Source: Notospermus geniculatus
Taxonomy: Eukaryota > Nemertea > Pilidiophora > Heteronemertea > Lineidae
Assembly (NCBI GenBank): GCA_002633025.1
Contig: NMRB01000006.1
Span: 119,039-183,038, forward strand
Reading direction: 5' to 3'
DNA length: 64,000 nt
Below the pieces are notes generated by a model, which was given only the letters and a program-made list of their open reading frames with translations, searched no databases and was not told the DNA's origin. The translations under genes and the position numbers were made by a program. Positions 22,907 to 34,729 of this stretch are shown one piece after another; position 1 is the stretch's first letter, and every line of letters begins with the position of its first letter.

Positions 22907-25286
22907 CTACCTCAATAGATGTATGGCGTAGTGGTTTCCTACGGAGAGGATGAGCGAGTTGTTCCTGATGCTAATCCGTGATCTCTTCCTGCCTTTTTCG
23001 TTTATCAGATGGGGTTCAATGGACCAGTCTGGTAGCGACCCATTCTTCAGGATTCGTGCCACAAATACCTCCCGTCGTCTGCCGACCTTTTGCCGATAGG
23101 ACACGTAGACGTCGTCAGCGAGGGTGGCGGCAATATCGTCCAGTCCATTGAGCACCTCGTGGCCGGTGAAACTCGACTTGAACTCAAATTTCCCGTTGTT
23201 AATGGCATAAGCGGCCACGCCGTTCTCACCCATGACGTAGATATTCCGACCCCCGCACGTGATCCTTGAAATATCTCGCACGTCGTGTTCATCGTTTCGG
23301 AGTGACTGGGAATGTTCAAGTGCGCCAGTTCCATTGATCGCAGAAAGTCTTGGACCTACTTTGGACTCCGTGTCCAAGACGATGAACTTTCCTTGGATGT
23401 TTACCGACAGTGACAGAGGGATGTCCATCTTGAAACCTTCTATCAGTTTCAGATAGCCCCTTCCAGCGTCGAAAAGTCGGATGCCCCCTACACCTTGGTT
23501 CGTCCCGTACGTAAGTACAGCCAATTTTCCGCCGGGTGTGGCAGCCAAGTCAGCAGCTGGGTAGACGTTCTCCTTCAGCAGTTTGACGGGTCGGACACTG
23601 TGCCTGAGTTCGATGGCATCCGCCCGGCGTACAGGGCTGGATGGCGCGGCGATGGCGTAGCAGTCGAGACCGAGATTTGCCACGCTGCTAATGGTATGGT
23701 TTTCATTTGTCTTGAAATACCAAGTCATCCCGGCGACCATATGAGCGGACGTGAAACGAGTTTCCGACACAGCACCAAGGTCAATCTTCGGATCGTTTGG
23801 GACAAAAGACGGAAACGGACCTTGCAATCTCTCCCAGTGACTTTCGTCTATTTCGGTTTCCAGGGCAATTTCCAAGTCATCTTTCGCGTCAACAAGTCGG
23901 TCAAGGAATATCGAATGAGTTGCGGTTTCTGAAAGCAATTGCTCCGACTTCTCAATTCTCGTCCGCAACGTATCTTGAATCTCTGGAATTTGTAGAATGT
24001 TAGCCGACAGCTCCGCGACATCAAACCCTTGCTTGATCCGTTGCTTCAACGCCTCCCTCTGTTTCGTCACTTCCTTTATCAGCTGTTCCGCTTTTAGATC
24101 AACCCTCCTTAGTACGGTCTGCTTCCAATCCAAGATGGCTTCCTTCGTTGCTTTGACATCCTTTTGCACGTCATCAAGATGAGAGATCATCCGTTTTGCT
24201 TCATCGATCTTCTTCCTCAGATCAACGACCTCTTTCCCCACAATCTCGCCAAATTTCTCCGTATCGTGTTCAACGTGATCTAGCATGATGCAAATATGGC
24301 ATACAGACTGTCCGCAGGTCCGGCAATAATTTTTCAAACGTTCTTGATGCGACAGACACATGCTGATTTCGGCAACGGCCTCATTGACAGGATTGAGTCG
24401 AGACAGAACATGTCCTGCTGCTGCAAACTTCTTATTATGAACATTGCTACAGGCATTACAGAGGTGGAGGTCATCACAGTCCTCACAACGATTCTCCGCC
24501 GTTACACTCACCCCGCGATGGTGGCAAATCCGGCAGTCAGAGGACTCGAACGAACTGTCTCCGAATGACTTGTCACTCTCCGTAGCGCTCTCCGCAACTC
24601 CCGAATCCGCATGATCGTCGGTATCAGACCCGTCACCGTCCTCCAACCCTTCGATTCCAGTGGCAGGCAGCGGGCATTTGATCTTACAGGAGGGGCATTC
24701 GAAATCTCCGTTGCATGGTGGTTCTTCCTCCAAATGGGATGACACACAGAAGAGGCAGAAGGCGTGATTGCAGGGCCCGACCACCTAAAACAAAACAAAC
24801 GCCGTGAACTGAAATGAATGCGGATCCGACTGCCGCGGAATAATGAATTGACCATATGACCAGATAAAATCAGCAGCCTATCGACGGATGGACAATCGTG
24901 CATGCCTGACACATATTTAAATATCCAACGGGCAAAGATCAGTCATAAGCATCCTGACCCAATTTGAATATCCGTCGGCAACAATTAAAAAAATGCATCT
25001 CTATCTGTTGAACAGTTACAAAATGATAACAACGATATGGTAACAATGATAACGCGAACGTCTATCCTTTGGTTCGTGCTGTCTTCGACGTGGCCGCATC
25101 GAACAATGGAACTGGCGTGGGCGTTGGCGTTTCGGGGGCTTTGTGAAAACTCTCCAAAGCTTTATTCATGCTCCCGGTAGTACTAACCTTGAGTCGCATG
25201 GTCTCGTCATAACACGAAGGACATGTCAGCCGTTTGTGATCATGATCATGGTGACTGCTCGTCGTGCTGCTGTCGCTGGTCGACAT
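22907..25286 (-). CDS. TRIM protein: RING, two B-boxes, coiled coil, C-terminal repeat domain
   Basis: Probable E3 ubiquitin ligase of the tripartite-motif family. Exons on the minus strand: 25188-25286 and 22907-24784, joined in phase 0 after AAG (donor GTTAGT); 658 residues. RING residues: C22 and C25 in exon 1, then C38, H40, C43, C46, C63, C66 in exon 2, a complete C3HC4 set. B-box 1 lies at about residues 117-160 (CRICHH, CEDCDD, CNAC) and B-box 2 at about 174-207 (CLSHQERLKNYC, CHICIMLDH). A charged helical coiled coil follows to about 320. The C-terminal 300 residues are beta-rich, with repeats resembling the propeller-like ends of TRIM56/TRIM71-type invertebrate proteins. No SPRY domain was seen. 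An acidic Ser/Asp-rich linker separates the RING from B-box 1. The start codon precedes a Ser/His-rich leader. Many invertebrate paralogues exist, so no specific symbol is given. Confidence 0.93.
25103..25155. repeat. Half copy of the 18844 MITE in the TRIM intron
   Basis: GGCGTTGGCGTTTCGGGGGC followed by TTTGTGAAAACTC matches one end of the element at 18844-18976, but no mirrored second end is present. It lies in the single intron of the TRIM gene, 33 bases downstream of the exon 1 donor. Confidence 0.7.
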
Positions 25287-25289
25287 CGT

Positions 25290-26260
25290 GTCTTTATACT
25301 ACAAGGAAGAACACGAGAAAAGGCGATTCAACTCTAGTTTAAAAAATGCGCATATTTGCAAGGCAGAGACGACAGCGACAAATTATTCCAGAGGTCTTGA
25401 GTGGATCGGTGCATCCTGTTGCAATGGGGTGGGGTTGGTGGCGAGTGCTGCTCCGACGAAAATGGCAATGGAGGCAGTTAGTACATTGGTAGAGATATAA
25501 AAAAAAGTATTTGCAATGGATTTCCCCTCAAACGATGGAGAGCAGGGTCCTACATGTTCTATAAACAGCAGACTGGGCCTAATTAAAGCTTGGAACAGCG
25601 CAAGTACACCACTTGAGACAGTAGTTGTTGTTTATGAGGTAAGCGACAAACAAGGACGTCCAGGGCCTAATTAAAAAATGGCGGCCAACGAGTCCAACGA
25701 TGAGAAAATACATTGGATAATGGAATGTACTCATCTTTTGTCATGGCATAATTAGCTGATGTGAAATTAAGTGATATACAAGTGGCATTTGCTGTAATGA
25801 TAAATAAACTATCTTTATTTAGTCCACGTTCCATTGTCCCCGTGGCCCACGCGCCACATCGGATGATTAATATCCGGATATAAAGTCATGATGAATTTCG
25901 CTTCCTGGCCTCCAATTTTGTAATCATGAAATCGGCCGATGGAATTTTAAAATCATATTTATTTATCAGACAATATGCAATTATTTTCTTTACAGATAGA
26001 TTTGATGCATTTTGAAATGCCCATCACTAGTGGAATGTTTGTGTCAATAATATTCTGGATATAATTGGTGGCTTCAGTGGAATTGAACACAGCCAGCGGA
26101 ATCAAATTTTGATTTCATGCCAGGTTGCCTGACGTCCTTTGCCAGCTAAGTCGAAAGACCATGAGGATATTGGCAGCGCAGAACAGAATCGTCCGAGAGT
26201 GGAAATTTTCAACTTGATATTAAATCAGAATTCGCCAATTTTGTGTCCTAAAGCATTGCC
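25290..26260. other. Intergenic region upstream of the TRIM gene
   Basis: It is AT-rich, with no supported gene. It should contain the TRIM promoter, but no specific element could be recognised. Confidence 0.4.
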
Positions 26261-26261
26261 A

Positions 26262-26736
26262 CTAAGAAAATTTTGGCTGAGATGAACAATTAGATGAGCA
26301 ATTTGTCTGAGATGAACAATTTGTATGAGATGAACAATTTGGCTGAGATGAACAGTTTTCATTAAAATCCTATGAATCGATGTTATGAACAATTTGGCTG
26401 AGATGAACAATTTGGCTGAGATGAACAGTTTTCATTAAAATCCTATGAATCGATGTTATGAACAGTTTGGCTGAGATGAACAATTTGACTGAGATAAACA
26501 GTTTTCATTAAAATCCTATGAATCGATCTTATGAACAATTTGGCTGAGATGAACAACAATTTTGCTGAGATGAACAGTTTTCATTAAAATCCTATGAATC
26601 GATCTTATGAACAATTTTGCTGAGATGAACAACAATTTTGCTGAGATGAACATTTTTCATTAAAATCCTATGAATCGATGTTATGAACAATTTGGCTGAG
26701 ATGAACAGTTTTCATTAAAATCATATGAATCGATAT
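26262..26736 (+). repeat. Higher-order tandem repeat (GATGAACAATTTGGCTGA units)
   Basis: An 18-base motif, GATGAACAATTTGGCTGA, recurs in runs of one to three and is interrupted about every 56-77 bases by TTTTCATTAAAATCCTATGA followed by ATCGAT. The interrupting block starts near 26355, 26428, 26501, 26578, 26652 and 26708, so there are about six higher-order units. Neither strand is convincingly coding. Confidence 0.9.
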
Positions 26737-26867
26737 TAGGGACTTTCAGCAAGGCTCCGTATCATCTATCCGTATCACGTATGACGTATGATTTTAACAG
26801 AAAATGCATTAGCTCGATGTCATACGTGACACGGATCGACGATACGGAGCCTTGCTGAAGGTCCCTA
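26737..26867. mobile_element. Foldback MITE abutting the tandem repeat
   Basis: The ends are perfect or nearly so: TAGGGACTTTCAGCAAGGCT against AGCCTTGCTGAAGGTCCCTA, with inner CCGTATCACGTATGACGTAT and ATGTCATACGTGACACGG. It begins exactly where the last tandem unit stops, within TAT/TTA-rich flanks. Confidence 0.9.
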
Positions 26868-27263
26868 TTATATTGTATTCTTACATACGTGTCACCTTTT
26901 TGTGAAATAGTTTATTTTGGCGGAAGGGATAACCGCCTCTCATGATATCATCTCCAAATCAAATGGGATACGCGCCATTGTGCAAGGTTCATTTGTGAAA
27001 TCATGGAATCACGTCACCAAAATACACTTTAGGGAATTTCCAGTGATAATGTTGCACCGGCCCCTATCACCCCTTCTGATGTGTTTGTCTTGTAATTAAT
27101 GATGATGAAATTGTAGTGCCATTATGAGAAACAAAGAACCGCTTGTTTGCTTGGCAAACCGAAACCGTTGTTTTCTGTCATTGTTTAGTGGACAATATGA
27201 ACGGTGTCATGCAAGATCAGAACAAAGCTGCCTAATATGCTTTGATTACTTTGTGTCTGAAAA

Positions 27264-27377
27264 TCCCGGGTTCGAATCCCGGGCTCTATGGAATGAATCA
27301 TCCCTGGCTCTTCGGTCCTTTGCATGGGACAGTAAGCCGTGGTGTCTTGTATCTTGTGCTGGTACAGACCCCATCCA
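27264..27377 (+). mobile_element. tRNA-derived SINE, copy 4, truncated
   Basis: It begins CCCGGGTTCGAATCCCGGGC (the B-box), continues with AATCATCCCTGGCTCTTCGG and GCATGGGACAGTAAGCCGTG, and ends at AGACCCCATCC. The A-box head and the terminal hairpin are both missing. Confidence 0.8.
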
Positions 27378-29463
27378 AAAACTGTGAGATTCTGATGAAG
27401 GGGCCGAGATGTATGCAGATCAGTAGATCTATTGCCATGCATCTTATTCCGATCAATCCTGCGTAAAATCTTTGTTAATGTTCCCGGTGCAATGGCGGAG
27501 ATAACTGATGAATCCATGCACCGATCAAGATAGATATTGTCAGAAAAGAAACAAATGTACATTGTATATGACAGAAATAATGGAATTCAACTTACCCTTA
27601 CTAACTTGACTGTCTTCTAACTTATGCAAGTTTTGAATATATATCACTAAGTTTTATCATCGCGACTTCTGAAGCGAATGGAATTTAATCTCGACTGTCG
27701 TTGTCTATATAGGCCCAATTATAAGCCCAATTATAGGATGAGTCTGCGTATGACAGGCCTACGTAGGTTTTGAAGATAATAGGTCACGAGAATAGTGGCT
27801 TTAGAACGGAAACTGACCAGAGATTTTATTGACTGGACGCTATAGATATCATTGACGTCATTAACAATTGACATTTTTGGTCATTTTACCTTTTTTCCAG
27901 TAGAAATGTAATGGCCAGTTTCATTTGCATCACCAGGTTGTTTGGTCGTGTATTTTACGTGTTTCTATTTTAACCGCATCACCGCGGAGTTACGAAATGT
28001 GTCGCGTGATGCCGTCCGATATGTAATGTATCATTTTCATTATTACCTGATTACAAAACAGTCTCAGGTGTGTTTTTTCGGGTCTCTTCGGAGGTTTTTC
28101 CAAAAACGAAATACATGTATTTCTATATTTTGTGTTGCACAATTTACCAGTGCCTCCCCATTGTCGCCTCTTTGTTTTTGAGTGTCCGCCAAAAAATAAA
28201 GCAGACACTGGCATACGGGAGGCATTTTCAGTCATTAGGGTACACGAGCCCTGTTAGCAGGTCAATCCATGGTTTAGACCGACATTAGTTGGAGAATCAA
28301 CAAAAGTAGGCCAAGAGAAGTCGTTCTATACAATGTATAAAATCGGTTTTCAGAAATATCGTAATCAACGTAAAAGTCGAATCACAGTGCATGACGACTT
28401 TAATGATTTATATCTTATCAAAATTTTAAAAGGCCTATTCGCCCTAAGTAGGTTAAGCGTATTTAGGCATGCGTATAACTTCACGGCTTGGCTAAGTTTC
28501 TACAATATGGCGCAAAGCTAGTATTATTCAAATATTACTTCTATTTGGATGAAAAATTGAATAGCGCTTAGCATGGGCCTTAACACACGAAATATTCACA
28601 AGATATATTCAAGATCGAGTTATGGCAACGAAAGTCTGTTGGGGTCGTAACGGGAGTATCACGCAAACTACGTTCCATTTGGAACCTATATCGAGCTACT
28701 TCTTGAGTTGTTGCCCGTTCCGTTGTCGTTGGAATACCCGATGAAAGGTAAACAAGAGTACGTTATCGTCAGGAAAATCAACGGTAAATTCCATTGCTGT
28801 CATGTGTACATGCAGGCCGGAGTGTTGATGGTGACAAGTTACCATATACTTTCGAGTAGGCTAAACTGACCCTAATACGCTGGTGTCCTGGTAAGGTCAC
28901 CCGCCTCGATGCTTTGGCGTTACAGGACTCTGGTAATGGCGGCCCATGTCAAAATACAGGTATTCATGGTCAAATTTTCTTAATTATGGTCAATAAAGGT
29001 AGGATATAACCTTTGCATATAAAGCAGTAAACTCTGAATAACAAAAAACATGTAATATTTTAATCGTATGCACTGGGCCGGCAATCTTCCAAACTGCAGA
29101 CTTGCATTACCGGTACCCCTGATGCCCACTAGACGTAATGAATGCGTTTTCTAACGCCAAAAGACGCCTGATTTGTCTACATGTAGTGAGCACGCCGCTT
29201 GATAGATATTAAATCAGTTCGATCTTTGGCGTCTCCAAGGCTCCATAGGTGCGGGCCTGAGTTGGCATCGTCAAAAGCAGTCTTAAATCCGGAGGTACTA
29301 AAAAGTTTCTGACGTGTTTCAATCGCTGAATATTTTTGAGCCTGAAGTGCAGCCTCGTACATGATGTCAGACCACACACACTTTCCATTCATTGATGCGT
29401 TGCCCATTTATCTGTTTTCACTCAAATCAACACTTTTGTAAAGGAAAACCTTTTGCTTCACAG
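27378..29463. other. Intergenic region upstream of the PAQR gene
   Basis: No coding exon is supported. The last bases before the PAQR start read TTTTGCTTCACAG, a good splice acceptor, so a non-coding 5' exon probably lies somewhere in this stretch. The only repeat noted is the duplicated string GGCCCAATTATAAGCCCAATTATAGG near 27714, given here only as a short local repeat. Confidence 0.45.
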
Positions 29464-30492
29464 ATGCTGAGTTCAATTCGTTCAGACATCATCAAGAAGT
29501 TGTTCTCCCTTCCAAGGCAACAGCCAACCCTAAAGAAATCAGAAGTATCACTCCTCTTCCACGAACCAGGCATCGAAAGTGGATACCGTCCTCTGAACAA
29601 ACCATGGAGCTATTACTTCATCAGTGCTTTCCAGGTACACAACGAATCAATGAATGTCTGGACTCACTTCGTTGGATTTTTCGTGGTGCTGGAGGCGATG
29701 TCCCGCTACCACCAGGAACTAGACTTCAACAGGGAGGAGATGTTTCCGATGGTGATATTTGGTGTGTGTTGCCTTCTGTTTTCAATGCTGAGCACCTGTG
29801 CACATCTTCTTGAGGCGAAATCTCTCATCGTCCACAACGTGGCGTATCTCGTCGACTACGCCGGAGTTGGCCTGTACGGATTCGGAACCATGACGATAGT
29901 GTATTACTACGCTGTTACAGATGGATTCGTACGTCTCGTTGGGCCATACGTCATGCCGGTGAACACCTTCATGGCTGTTTTCTGCTGCTTCTGCTGCTGC
30001 TATGCAAAACTGAACTACATGCGTCCATATCCAGTGCAGAGGAAAATATTTAATATCGGCGGGAACGGGTGTCATTTTCTTTTATATGCGTGCCCGCTGT
30101 TTTATCGTATGCTCATTGACGATGGGTCACAACCATCTGATATCCGTGCCATCGTCATCAGCAAAACTCTCCTCGCTACTGTGGCGTTTTTTACTTCTGT
30201 GTTTTTCTTCGCCACTCACTTACCTGAGAAGTGGTATCCAGGAAAATTTGACATTTTCGGGCACAGTCATGCTTACTTCCATGCATTTGTTATAATAACC
30301 GTCCTCCTTCAGTTCGACATTGCAAGTTTCGAACTACAGAACAGAGATACACGGGAAGCTTTGACAAGTTTAGCTAAACCTTACTCTTTATTTTTTTACC
30401 TACTGGCCGTAGTTACAGCAGACGCCATTATAATCATTGGGTTTTATGGAAAGGCCAAGGAAATGGCAGCAAAATACACAAAGCAGACATAA
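29464..30492 (+). CDS. Membrane progestin receptor-type PAQR protein
   Basis: Seven-to-eight-pass membrane receptor of the progestin and adipoQ receptor family, most like the mPR branch (PAQR5/7/8) that mediates rapid steroid responses. The CDS is uninterrupted, 342 residues. The order of family landmarks is complete: ESGYRPLNKPWSYYFISAFQ then HNESMNVWTH before the first membrane segment; CAHLLEAKS with the first metal-site His; VDYAGVGLYGFG; CYAKLNYMRPYPVQRK; FATHLPEKWYPGKFDIFGHS followed by HAYFHAF with the last His pair. These His and the nearby acidic residue form the family's zinc site. The start follows a splice acceptor directly (CACAG then ATG), so an upstream open frame beginning at 29392 crosses an intron and is not the start. 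Orthology to a single vertebrate gene cannot be fixed by eye. Confidence 0.95.
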   Translation: MLSSIRSDIIKKLFSLPRQQPTLKKSEVSLLFHEPGIESGYRPLNKPWSYYFISAFQVHNESMNVWTHFVGFFVVLEAMSRYHQELDFNREEMFPMVIFGVCCLLFSMLSTCAHLLEAKSLIVHNVAYLVDYAGVGLYGFGTMTIVYYYAVTDGFVRLVGPYVMPVNTFMAVFCCFCCCYAKLNYMRPYPVQRKIFNIGGNGCHFLLYACPLFYRMLIDDGSQPSDIRAIVISKTLLATVAFFTSVFFFATHLPEKWYPGKFDIFGHSHAYFHAFVIITVLLQFDIASFELQNRDTREALTSLAKPYSLFFYLLAVVTADAIIIIGFYGKAKEMAAKYTKQT

Positions 30493-30544
30493 CACCAAGT
30501 ATACAATGTAGCCTATACATGTAGTGCGTCGTACAAGATCATGG

Positions 30545-30690
30545 TTATAGGTCGGTCAGACAGCGTATGGTACAAGATCTATCATTGGCTATATTGCTCA
30601 GGCAGCGTATGGTACAAAGATCGATCATTGGCTAATTGCACAGGTAGCGTATGGTACACGATCGATCACTGGCTATTTTGCTGCGACCTA
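30545..30690 (+). repeat. Three-unit tandem repeat after the PAQR gene
   Basis: The motif GCGTATGGTACA followed by AGATCNATCATTGGCTA recurs three times, about 49-54 bases apart, just after the PAQR stop codon and possibly within its 3' UTR. An open frame across it is a consequence of the repeat. Confidence 0.8.
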
Positions 30691-31359
30691 AAAACTCCGA
30701 TTTTTTGGCAAGCTTATATAGATAGGCCTACAGTAACCATGCGCTGATGGATGTATTTTTCGACTGCAGAATTAACTACTTATCTGTTCTTTGTTTTACG
30801 TATGTAGTAATTCTATATTGAGTCGCTATTGTTTTACACGAATATAGTAATTTTATATTAAGTCGCGTTTGTTCTGTCTATTTCCACTTTGGCTGTCCAT
30901 CGCCGAGTCCATGAGTTCATGAGACGAACTCATGAACTCATCTCATTGACAAGTGCTCCTCTGTTTTCTCTGCATTCACCAGAAGATCTTGGCTTTACTT
31001 ACATGTGAACGATTTCCAACGAGAAGAAGAGTTATAGTGGACCATGATGTCAACACTACAGATCAACAACTTCCTTGTATTTTAGGCTAATGCTTCAAGT
31101 CCAGCAAGTTAAGTCAACAAAGGTACATTTGAAAAAAAACGTACGCTTGCCGTTTACTTTCAGCTTTAGGAGATGTCACGAAGTTTGCCTTTATGGAATA
31201 CGGTATGTATATAGCAAAAAGAGGGTTTTCACAGATCTGTGCTCCGAAAAGCAGCCAGGATAGCCTCCTTAGCCTCAACAAATTTTAAAGTAAAGGTTGC
31301 CCCCCCCCCAAATGCGTGATTCATACCGGTAAACGCAATTCTTTTGCCAACATTTTACT

Positions 31360-31547
31360 AAAGGCGGCTCTCCACGTGAAAGTTTCTTGCGCAAGTTGGC
31401 TCACAATGGGCAATTCACCATTATTTGTTCCTCACGGCTTACGCTGGGACCAATGACATAAACAGCTGCTCGCAGTTGAATTGCCCATAGAGAGCCAACT
31501 TGCGCAAGAAAACTCCAAGAAAACTTGCACGTGGAGCGTCGCCTTTA
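31360..31547. mobile_element. Foldback MITE upstream of the GPCR cluster
   Basis: The outer ends TAAAGGCGGCTCTCCACGTG and CACGTGGAGCGTCGCCTTTA are inverted repeats. The inner AGTTTCTTGCGCAAGTTGGC and GCCAACTTGCGCAAGAAAAC also pair, as do GGGCAATTCA and TGAATTGCCC. Confidence 0.9.
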
Positions 31548-32347
31548 CATTTGAACAGGCCTAACATGTTGGGAAGCTCTTTTTCCTGTACACATTCGAC
31601 AACATTTTGTCCAACATGCTGTTGTTATTCAGAATGTTGGAAAAATGTTGCCAGTGTATACAGACCTTAAAAGATACTACACAGTTATTACATGGCCTTG
31701 ACCAGCAATTCCCACTCATGACTGTTCCATCCAGAAAGTTCACCCTCCACTGAATCCTTCAACGTTTACCAGTTGGACATTTCGGTCACAAGGTGTTTCA
31801 TAAGGACTTAGAACGGTTTGAAAAAGTTATGTGATACGGCATACATGTACTACATGTAGTTAGTTTGATGCAAATACCAAGAAACGAGAAGATATTCCTG
31901 CCCTCACGCTAATTCGGAACAGCATCGGCATGGATGGATAGGCTGTACGTTCCAACATGTAGGCCTAACCGTCGGCACTAAAAGTCAATATACACCCCTA
32001 CAGTAGCAAACGCTGCGACAGGTGGAGATTTTTGTTTCCGGATACATACATCTCCACTTATCCCAGCGGGTGCTCGTGGCTGGAGACAGAAATCTCCATA
32101 AGCCCCGACCAGTACAGGGACTGCAACAAGTGGAAACAGTCACCGAATCATCGGCGAGTTCTAAAGATCATTCATCGGTAGCTCTCGTGGAACTGTGATC
32201 TAATCGAGAAGCTGGAGAAAAAGGGCTGCTTATAACACATCTGGTTTCAAATTTCGTCACCAGGTGTTATTTGCATCCCATTTCTCCCTCCGAGCAAGCC
32301 ATGATTTCACCCACTTCCTTCCAAGTAAAAAAACTGATTCGACGAGG

Positions 32348-33392
32348 ATGAATTCCACAAAAGTTTGGAGTCAATCCATGACATGGGACAGTTCCAAAGA
32401 ACCTGATGTGTCAAAAAAGCAGGAACAAGTCCTGTTTCAGGTCCTCTTCCTGGTAACGGATCTTATTCTACCGCCAGTTCTCATCGTGTTTGGTCTGGTT
32501 GGGAATGTCCTGGCGTTTCTTGTCCTCAGACAACCACAGTATGCCAAGCAGACCTCGTGTTTCTACATGCGAAGCCTGGCGTTATTTGATACAGCGTGCA
32601 TCGGCCAAGTCACTGTCCGAACGATGATGAGCTACGACTTGGAATTTTTCATCGGGCCAGTCGCCGGGCCTTTTATCTGTCCGATCACATCGTTTTTATC
32701 AGGGACGTATGGCTTATCCAACTGGACAACAGCAGCAATGGCGTTTGATCGTTTTGTAGCAGTACGGTTCCCTCTCAAGGCGGCGTCCTTTTGTACCTTG
32801 AAGCGGTCTAGGATCACAGTAACTGCCATATTCATTGTCTGCGTCCTCTTCCATGTGCTGTTCGGTCTCAGGACGGTCAATCCACAAGGGTTGTTCGTGA
32901 ATCAAATCTGTGCTTTAATACTACCATGCCGCTTGGATGCAGTCATTCCTCATCGTCACTCGCGAACACTTAAATTTCACCACGCCGTTCATTCTGATCA
33001 TTTGCTTCAATAGCGCCATCGTCATTAGCCTGGTGATGAACAGGAGACAAAGTGACAGAGTCCTACAAACAACTAAGGCAACAAACAAAGATGGACATAT
33101 CACCGTCCTCTTATTTTCTGTGACTCTCGTTTTCTTTCTCACCAATATACCGTGGACTACACACAACTGGGTTTGGAGATATCTTCCCCCAGGCGGGCCA
33201 ATGACTGCTAAACTTCGCCAAACATCATACCAAGTAACTAGCTTAGTTCGTATTATTAACCCATCTGTTAATTTCTATGTGTATTGCTTAACATGTAAAA
33301 AATTTCGGAAAGATACTAAATTGATAATTTTTCGTAAGGCCTTTACTACTTTTCACTCTTCATCCAGACCAAGGGCCAATCTTTGCCCGTAG
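32348..33392 (+). pseudogene. Class A GPCR paralogue 1, frameshifted in extracellular loop 2
   Basis: Rhodopsin-class seven-helix receptor, peptide-receptor-like, closely related to the genes at 35819 and 38777. The start MNSTKVW matches the MNSST starts of the paralogues. TM1 carries GLVGNVLAFLVLRQPQ, TM3 ends MAFDRFVAVRF (DRF in place of DRY), and TM7 carries NPSVNFYVYCLT. The frame is lost between ICALILP (about 32930) and WMQSFLIVTREH (32936 onward): seven bases separate codons that the paralogues keep in frame, so the shift is one base. Read straight, translation stops at 33013 within TM5. Downstream of the shift the frame stays open to 33392 with well-conserved TM5-TM7, so this is either a recent null allele, a young pseudogene or an assembly error. 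Its C-terminal tail is longer than in the paralogues. Confidence 0.8.
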
Positions 33393-33843
33393 AAGGCCAA
33401 ATTATTACAAACATTGGAAGTCAGAGTGTCTTTTAAAATGTGTACGAATTTGTTGGCTGAACGTAAAAGCTATCCTCATCGAAGGCCAAGTCATTACAAA
33501 CTCTGGAAGTCTCAGGCACGGTTGCACCAGCTATACTCAAAGTTCAGTTTGAGGTTGATCCGGGGGTTGACCTCAACTAATGATTTGCCGTTAGAGTTTG
33601 AGGTTGAGAACGACTTTGAGGTGAGCTTGAGCACAAAGTCGACCCTAAGTATGACTGGTGCAACTGTGCCTCTGTCTCTTTCAAAGCGTGTGCTGGTTTT
33701 GACTAACACCACAGGTTTATGAAGCCCACCAGCGGATAAAGCCCAAGGAATGGAAGTCCTCGATGCAGAGCCCATGCATTGTCAACGATTCTGTCAGGGT
33801 TAGCCACATAATCCCTTTCAATGACTTAATCCACTAAGGACAA

Positions 33844-34181
33844 TACACTGTTAGAAATTATTAATTTTACAGTAGCAATTTTGCAGTAATTTTACAGAAA
33901 GTGCCTGCAGCAGAGTCCCCAGCACTTTCTGTAAATTTACATCATTTTTTAATGGTATGATACATGTTTTCCTGTATTGGTTGGACTCCATTGGACATCC
34001 AATTATGATGCCTTCTGGGAGCAGTATGAAAATATAATTTGGTCAGCCTCCAGTCAAGTCTCTGTTAACATTTATTTAAGTCTGTAGTTTTACAGATCAC
34101 GCTGTAATTTTACAGATCTAAGTGCTGGGGACTCTGCTGCACAGATTTTCTGTAAAATCTTCTGTTATTTCTAACAGTGTA
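33844..34181. mobile_element. MITE with TACACTGTTAGAAAT ends
   Basis: TACACTGTTAGAAAT at the left is mirrored by ATTTCTAACAGTGTA at the right. Subterminal TTTTACAG units and the block CAGAGTCCCCAGCACTT pair with AAGTGCTGGGGACTCTG across a loop. No coding capacity. Confidence 0.9.
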
Positions 34182-34729
34182 GCAGCATATTGGGCTTTCG
34201 TACGATGTTTTATCAACTTGTAAGATAGGCACGAGAGATAGGTATGCAACACCAAGTACCTGTACAGGTATTTTAGATTTTACATATAAAGTAATACTAT
34301 TTATTATTAGTAATTCTATTTACTACCCCTCACTCTCACCATATTAGAAACAGCCACTTGTTTTGATCTCCACTTTGATCTCTATTTTTACTCTGTGCTA
34401 CTCTCATCGCCTGTATAAAGATACGTTATTGTTTACCGGTTCCCCCATGTTGCTGTTGCTCTGCGATAGGCTTTCGGCTAGGATAGTCAAAAGTGAACGA
34501 TTTTCAACAAGGAGAGGGGGAGTGTGGACCAAAACGTGAGCACTTTAGCCTGGCGACTCCCTCGTGTCGATTCAACGAATTAAACGTCATTAGCTATTAG
34601 TTTTGCTTCCAACAAACAGATGCAAACTGAGTGACAGTTTATACCCCAAGATCACGATCTGATTCTAGTGTTCCTGAGCAATCCACATTACCCTTTGCTT
34701 CCGAAATTCACTTGAGCTACTAAAGCCTG

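Noticed and set aside
26262-26736. CRISPR-like array
   Set aside because: Unit and spacer are both repeated, spacing is irregular and the genome is plainly eukaryotic.
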